From positions 1 through 39,807 of the forward strand of contig NZ_VOLS01000038.1 in NCBI RefSeq assembly GCF_007954265.1: 39,807 nucleotides of DNA, given 5' to 3'. A program made the position numbers and the translations under genes. Within the stretch, counting starts at the first letter, position 1, and each line of letters starts with the position of its first letter. The notes under the pieces are model-generated. The model was not told the origin of the DNA, did not search any database, and saw nothing but the letters and a program-made list of their open reading frames with translations. The DNA comes from Colwellia sp. C1TZA3 (GTDB lineage: Bacteria > Pseudomonadota > Gammaproteobacteria > Enterobacterales > Alteromonadaceae). Below are positions 35,995-39,807 of the stretch, piece by piece.

Positions 35995-37224
35995 TTACCA
36001 ACTGTCTATGTCGGGGATAACACTCTCTAATATCGAGAGATCAATATCATTGACACCTTCACTTTTAAAATAAGTTGGCCAAGATGAAACCAACTCTCTT
36101 GTCTTACGAATGATTTTAGATGCTTTATCGGTACGTAAACCAAATCGTTTTGATTGTGAAAGAAGGTTATCAATAGTTGCTACCCTACCTTCATCTCCAA
36201 GACCTAAACTATGTGACTTCTCATTTTTAATCGGTAATACATCATAAGAAGGACTCAAAAACCAACCTTGCTCAACAAAATCATAGAGCATGGCATGGTT
36301 GCGCGTATGATCGTCAACATTACCAATAAAGGCATTAAAAACCATACGTTGATACAATTCCACCGATTGCTCAGGTTGCTTTCCATTGTGCCTAATGAAC
36401 TCAGCCAACGCTCCATAAGTATAACTTTGAGTCGCTGCTAACTTTCCAACTTTATTACTTGTTTGCTCAAGAAGAGATGCCGCACTAATGAAGTGAGAGG
36501 TTATTCGACTTTCATTCATATCAAACCTTTCAACGAGTAAGATGTTGCCAATATCTGAGCAAATAGGCTTAGTAACAGCGACCCTACCCTCTAATTCATT
36601 TAGCATTTTCATCGTCGCGTGCTCAACCATGACATTATCAAATAAATCTTGACTCCGATTGAATTTAACAATGTAATTGATACCTTTATCTACCAAAGTC
36701 GTTTTAGGTCTAGCTCCTCCAATCATCATACTAGAGCCTTGCTCGAATACTTTTAAAGCTTCTGGGGTGATTTTACCATTCGTTAAAATGCTTTCCTTGA
36801 TATTGATAAGAGATTTAATATCACTTAATTGGTTTCTAGGCTTTTTAGGTTTTGTTCCACTACGCGACAAACTAAACATTAGTGCGCCTACGCCCTCACC
36901 TGCACCCGCAAGTAAAAATTCAATTTCATTACATGGTTTAGTCTTATGTAATGACAAAATAACTCTGCGGCCCCAAGAATCAGGTCCAGCATCTCGCAAC
37001 ACGCCAAAGATTTCATTATGAGGATTTGTTTTAAAAGTCCCCTTTATTAAGGGAAGATGGATAGGATCTAATGGAAATGCGTTTTGCCTTTCTAGATAAG
37101 ATTGACCATAACCAAAATAGCCTTGCTTATTTCTAATATCAAGTTGATATACCCCACAAATAACAGGAAAAACATCTAACCCTTCAATAAAAACATAAGC
37201 TCTAATAACTGAATCAGAAATCAT
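35995..37224 (-). CDS. hipA: HipA-family serine/threonine kinase toxin
   Basis: This 409-residue protein belongs to the HipA kinase family. The best-known member, from E. coli, phosphorylates glutamyl-tRNA synthetase and causes growth arrest and persistence. Seen here are the N-terminal subdomain (FGYGQSYLERQNAFPLDPIHLPL, FGVLRDAGPDSWGRRVI), the Gly-rich segment GSSMMIGGARPKTTLV, YIVKFNRSQD with the ATP-site Lys, LLVERFDM, and the catalytic segment FIGNVDDHTRNHAML with Asp304 and Asn309. ATG 37224 is preferred because it overlaps the end of hipB by 11 bases, while the longer frame starting at 37293 adds residues that overlap hipB heavily. Confidence 0.9.
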   Translation of the reverse strand: MISDSVIRAYVFIEGLDVFPVICGVYQLDIRNKQGYFGYGQSYLERQNAFPLDPIHLPLIKGTFKTNPHNEIFGVLRDAGPDSWGRRVILSLHKTKPCNEIEFLLAGAGEGVGALMFSLSRSGTKPKKPRNQLSDIKSLINIKESILTNGKITPEALKVFEQGSSMMIGGARPKTTLVDKGINYIVKFNRSQDLFDNVMVEHATMKMLNELEGRVAVTKPICSDIGNILLVERFDMNESRITSHFISAASLLEQTSNKVGKLAATQSYTYGALAEFIRHNGKQPEQSVELYQRMVFNAFIGNVDDHTRNHAMLYDFVEQGWFLSPSYDVLPIKNEKSHSLGLGDEGRVATIDNLLSQSKRFGLRTDKASKIIRKTRELVSSWPTYFKSEGVNDIDLSILESVIPDIDSW

Positions 37225-37510
37225 CAGGCAACTCCACTTTAGTAATGGAGGTTCTTGAACGGCCTTGAGTAAAATTTGAAGCCAAATCTTCAATAAATTC
37301 AGTTAACACTTGTTCAATACCTAAAATAGCAAGGGCTTCAAAATACAAACCTATTGATACTGATGTCTTGCCCTTTTCAATAGAGCCCATGGTAGAACGG
37401 CTAATACCAAGCCGATGAGCAAGTTCATCTTGTGTATAATTGTTAATACGAGCAAGCTTTATCAAGCTGCCTAATGACTTTGTTAATTTAAGACTAGAAG
37501 ATGATTCCAT
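37214..37510 (-). CDS. hipB: HipB-type XRE-family antitoxin
   Basis: This 98-residue protein has one XRE/Cro-type helix-turn-helix (YTQDELAHRLGISRSTMGSIEKGKTSVSIG, residues 26-55). It sits directly before, and overlaps, the HipA kinase gene, as expected for the DNA-binding antitoxin of a type II toxin-antitoxin pair. ATG 37510 is chosen; a TTG six codons upstream would lie inside an operator-like repeat. No Shine-Dalgarno is visible before the ATG because the direct repeat occupies that space, so a leaderless or weakly translated mRNA is possible. Autorepression through the two repeats is inferred. Confidence 0.85.
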   Translation of the reverse strand: MESSSSLKLTKSLGSLIKLARINNYTQDELAHRLGISRSTMGSIEKGKTSVSIGLYFEALAILGIEQVLTEFIEDLASNFTQGRSRTSITKVELPDDF

Positions 37511-37512
37511 GT

Positions 37513-37558
37513 TTAATATATTACTCAATAAATGCTTATGCTTAATATATTACTCAAT
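37513..37558 (-). promoter_or_regulatory. Direct repeats upstream of hipB, probable autoregulatory operators
   Basis: TTAATATATTACTCAAT occurs twice, at 37513-37529 and 37542-37558, with starts 29 bp apart. The first copy ends 3 bp before the hipB start codon. Two identical 17-bp sites directly upstream of an XRE antitoxin gene fit autorepression. Confidence 0.65.
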
Positions 37559-37743
37559 CAATTGATTTGCAACTTTATTCATTTTTACTATTCTAGAGGC
37601 TATTTATTGCCCGCAACTAAGCATCCCCTCTAAATGAATGATCTTGCGGTTAGAGTGGTGTTAACAATTCTAGAACAAGCAAGGATAAACTACCGAACTA
37701 AAAATACCACATCAAAAGTTTGACGTGGACTCTACAAGAGGAA

Positions 37744-38019
37744 TTAAGCAAAACCTCCAATTTCAATATGCTGAATGTAATGAACAAAATTTTCCGAGTT
37801 ATGACTTCGACAAACCTCAAGCCCAGTTTGTCCTCCAAATGCTGAAATAGTTTCAGACTTCAGCCAAAGTGCTGCATTAACATCAGAACCAGTCCAATCA
37901 ACTAGGATAGGAAATAAATATGCTTTTTCATCTTCATTTAAAAGTTCTTCACAACACTTCTCTAATTTGGGAAAGTTTAAGCTAATATTTTTATGCTCTG
38001 TCTTCTCTACTCGTTTCAC
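37744..38019 (-). CDS. Hypothetical protein
   Basis: This 91-residue protein (MKRVEKTEHKNISLNFPKLE...) has no family I recognise. The start is GTG, supported by GGGAG five bases upstream. It is rich in acidic residues at the N-terminal half (KCCEELLNEDEKAYLFPILVDWTG) and has no signal peptide or membrane segment. It lies upstream of, and on the same strand as, hipB but is separated by over 200 bp. A small cytoplasmic accessory protein is all that can be said. Confidence 0.5.
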   Translation of the reverse strand: MKRVEKTEHKNISLNFPKLEKCCEELLNEDEKAYLFPILVDWTGSDVNAALWLKSETISAFGGQTGLEVCRSHNSENFVHYIQHIEIGGFA

Positions 38020-38176
38020 TACATCTCCCTTATCTTTCTAATTCTTGAATAATAAATATCAACTAACCTTACTATAAAATCATAGACCACAAGAACTAAA
38101 ACATCAAAGTTAAAACCGTTATAATCAAGGTGTTAATCCATTAATGTCACACAATACTTAACTAGTAGTAGCTGTT

Positions 38177-38208
38177 AAAAACCCATGCGATTCGCATGGG
38201 TTTTTCTA
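38177..38208. terminator. Strong Rho-independent terminator
   Basis: A 13-bp perfect stem (38177-38189 with 38193-38205, core CCCATGCG/CGCATGGG), a 3-base loop, five A on the left and five T on the right, so it can act in both directions. No gene ends directly before it on the plus strand. A TATAAT at 38120-38125 raises the possibility of a small transcript ending here. Confidence 0.85.
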
Positions 38209-38500
38209 TTACTTTTGTCATAAAATGGCCCCTAGTGATCACTAAATAACTTTCGGTCCATCTTTGTCATTTGAATGGTCCAAATGACAAAATATACAGC
38301 AGGAAATAATTAATAAATTTAACTATCTCCTGTAAAAAATAAATGATAGAATCTGCCCGAAAACGATATAAAGGTCAGTCAATGAATAAAGCACGAATAA
38401 AATAGTAGTTAAAATTTGTGCCATTAAATTATTTTACGTTAAAACACCTTTTAATTATTTGTCACAGAATTTATATATAAAAACTAATTTAAACAAAGGG

Positions 38501-38530
38501 TTGACATAAAAACTTACATTGATGTATATT
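38501..38530 (+). promoter_or_regulatory. Sigma70-like promoter upstream of tRNA fragment
   Basis: TTGACA (38501-38506) and TATATT (38525-38530) are separated by 18 bp. It lies just before the tRNA 3' fragment, where a tRNA promoter would be expected, but no 5' half of a tRNA follows. Confidence 0.45.
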
Positions 38531-38562
38531 AATATAAGTTAAGGTTTAGTGAGTTTTTAAGC

Positions 38563-38607
<45 letters not shown>

Positions 38608-38662
38608 ATCTAAATATCAAACATAAAACCCAAAAACCCAAGCATATATTACCACAACTAAA

Positions 38663-39688
38663 ATGTAGGTTGGACTTCAGTCCATCAAGTTAAATGAAAT
38701 TTAACCGCATTCAACATAAACACCAATCAAAAAAATAATATCCCACTGTAAATATTACCTGGCCAATCATGTTAATTACCCGCGAAACAGCTGACGGACT
38801 AAAGTCCGACCTACAAAGGATCAACAAAAGCCCTACAAAAAATCAAAAAAAAGCCAACCAACATTATCACCCGTAGGCCCGATGTAGGTTGGACTTCAGT
38901 CCATCAAGTTAAATGAAATTTAACCGTGTTCAACATAAACACCGAGCAAAAAAATAATATTCTACTGCAAATGTTGGCTGGCATATCAAATTAGTCACCC
39001 GCTAAACAGTTGACGGACTAAAGTCCGACCTACAAAGGATCAACAAAAGCCCTACAAAAAAGTCAAAAAAAAGCCCAACCAACATTATCACCCGTAGGCC
39101 CGATGTAGGTTGGACTTCAGTCCATCAAGTTAAATGAAATTTAACCGTGTTCAACATAAATACCAATCAGGAAAATAACATCCTGCTGCCAATGTTGGCT
39201 GACATATCATGTTAATTACCCGCTAAGCGTTTGACGGACTAAAGTCCGACCTACAAAAGATCAACAAAAACCCTACAAAAAAATCAAAAAAATCCCAACC
39301 AACATCATAACCCTCAGGCCCGATGTAGGTTGGACTTCAGTCCATCAAGTTAAATGCAATTTAACCGTGTTCAACATAACCCACAGATCAAAAAAATAAT
39401 ATTCTACTGCAAATGTTGGCTGACATATCATGTTAATTGGCCGCGAAACAGCTGACGGACTAAAGTCCGACCTACAAAAGATCAACAAAAGCCCTACAAA
39501 AAAGTCAAAAAAAAGCCCAACCAACATTATTACCCGTAGGCCCGATGTAGGTTGGACTTTAGTCCATCAAGTTAAATGCAATTTAACCGTGTTCAACATA
39601 AACACCGAGCAAAAAACATCCTGCTGCCAATGTTGGCTGGCATATCATGTTAATTACCCGCTAAGCGTTTGACGGACTAAAGTCTGAG
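38663..39688. repeat. Tandem array of five ~220-bp units with paired REP-type palindromes
   Basis: Units begin at 38663, 38882, 39103, 39323 and 39544 (spacing 219-221 bp). Each has GTAGGTTGGACTTCAGTCC near its start and the inverse GGACTAAAGTCCGACCTAC about 105 bp later (ends 38814, 39033, 39254, 39475). The fifth unit's second palindrome breaks off at 39688. Each element is itself a hairpin preceded by GTAG, which is the layout of REP sequences mobilised by RAYT transposases; a head-to-tail pair is a BIME. Open frames across the array are artefacts of the repeats. Confidence 0.85.
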
Positions 39689-39735
39689 GAATCCCCACAA
39701 GTTTAACGAGTAAGCGCTTGATATCTGGTAATATG

Positions 39736-39807
39736 TTAATCACCACAAAAAACAAATAAACCAAATACAAGCGCTATGCCTACATTATCAGACTTATTCT
39801 CTTCCAA
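39736..39807 (-). CDS. Possible 3' end of a gene running off the window
   Basis: On the minus strand the last 72 bases read LEENKSDNVGIALVFGLFVFCGD and then TAA. The stretch looks like the end of a small membrane segment, but it is too short to assign, and chance is a real alternative. Confidence 0.2.
   Translation of the reverse strand: MEENKSDNVGIALVFGLFVFCGD

Noticed and set aside
37224-37293. Longer N-terminus for HipA (start at 37293)
   Set aside because: The extra 23 residues overlap the end of hipB in another frame and do not match the usual HipA start; the ATG at 37224 overlapping the hipB stop is the normal arrangement.
39345-39672. Open frames on both strands inside the repeat array
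   Set aside because: They consist almost wholly of repeat sequence, recur with the repeat period and have no family resemblance.
38663-39688. Regularly spaced repeats that could be read as a CRISPR array
   Set aside because: Units are ~220 bp with near-identical spacers and internal inverted palindromes, and there are no cas genes; REP/BIME organisation fits better.

Overview
The window looks like an AT-rich marine gammaproteobacterium of the Alteromonadales. Colwelliaceae-type genera such as Colwellia or Thalassotalea are my best guess, from protein style, low GC and gene content, not from a database search. It carries a pentose (xylose/xylan) utilisation locus, and its right end has been remodelled by mobile DNA.

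Left part (224-9957): four minus-strand genes of the flavin-dependent tryptophan-halogenase family form a tight operon. It diverges from a 1097-residue TonB-dependent receptor. A 14-bp palindrome close to a XylR operator lies between them. Three of the four halogenase-like proteins keep the FAD motif, the catalytic Lys and the WxWxIP signature. The third gene from the left (3299-4837) has lost all of these and looks like a pseudoenzyme. Between the receptor and xylB lie two gene relics: a frameshifted NUDIX-type (NrtR-like) regulator tail and a Gfo/Idh/MocA oxidoreductase fragment.

Centre (11229-20090): xylB-xylA-tal-tkt-pgi-galM is a plus-strand run that converts xylose to xylulose-5-phosphate and passes it through the non-oxidative pentose phosphate pathway to hexose phosphates. 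A perfect operator palindrome overlaps the likely xylB promoter. Three consecutive intergenic gaps (xylA-tal, tal-tkt, tkt-pgi) carry long inverted repeats.

Right-centre (20240-32459): a MATE exporter, a LacI-family regulator (probable XylR, with its own operator upstream), a secreted SMP-30 lactonase, an alkaline phosphatase, an AraC/GyrI-type regulator and a secreted ThuA-like protein. These are followed by a plus-strand set: Gfo/Idh oxidoreductase (xylose-dehydrogenase-like), a sugar/H+ symporter of the XylE type, a secreted GH43 glycosidase and a small exported protein of unknown function. Together they would bring in xylo-oligosaccharides, trim them in the periplasm, import the sugar and catabolise it.

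Right end (33075-39807): a fifth halogenase lacks its N-terminal ~70 residues. Its coding sequence abuts a hipB-hipA-recombinase-like module whose last gene takes its stop codon from halogenase DNA. Beyond lie a small unknown gene, a strong terminator, a promoter-like sequence followed by only the 3' half of an initiator tRNA (a probable attachment-site scar), and a tandem array of five ~220-bp units, each with two inverted REP-type GTAG palindromes.
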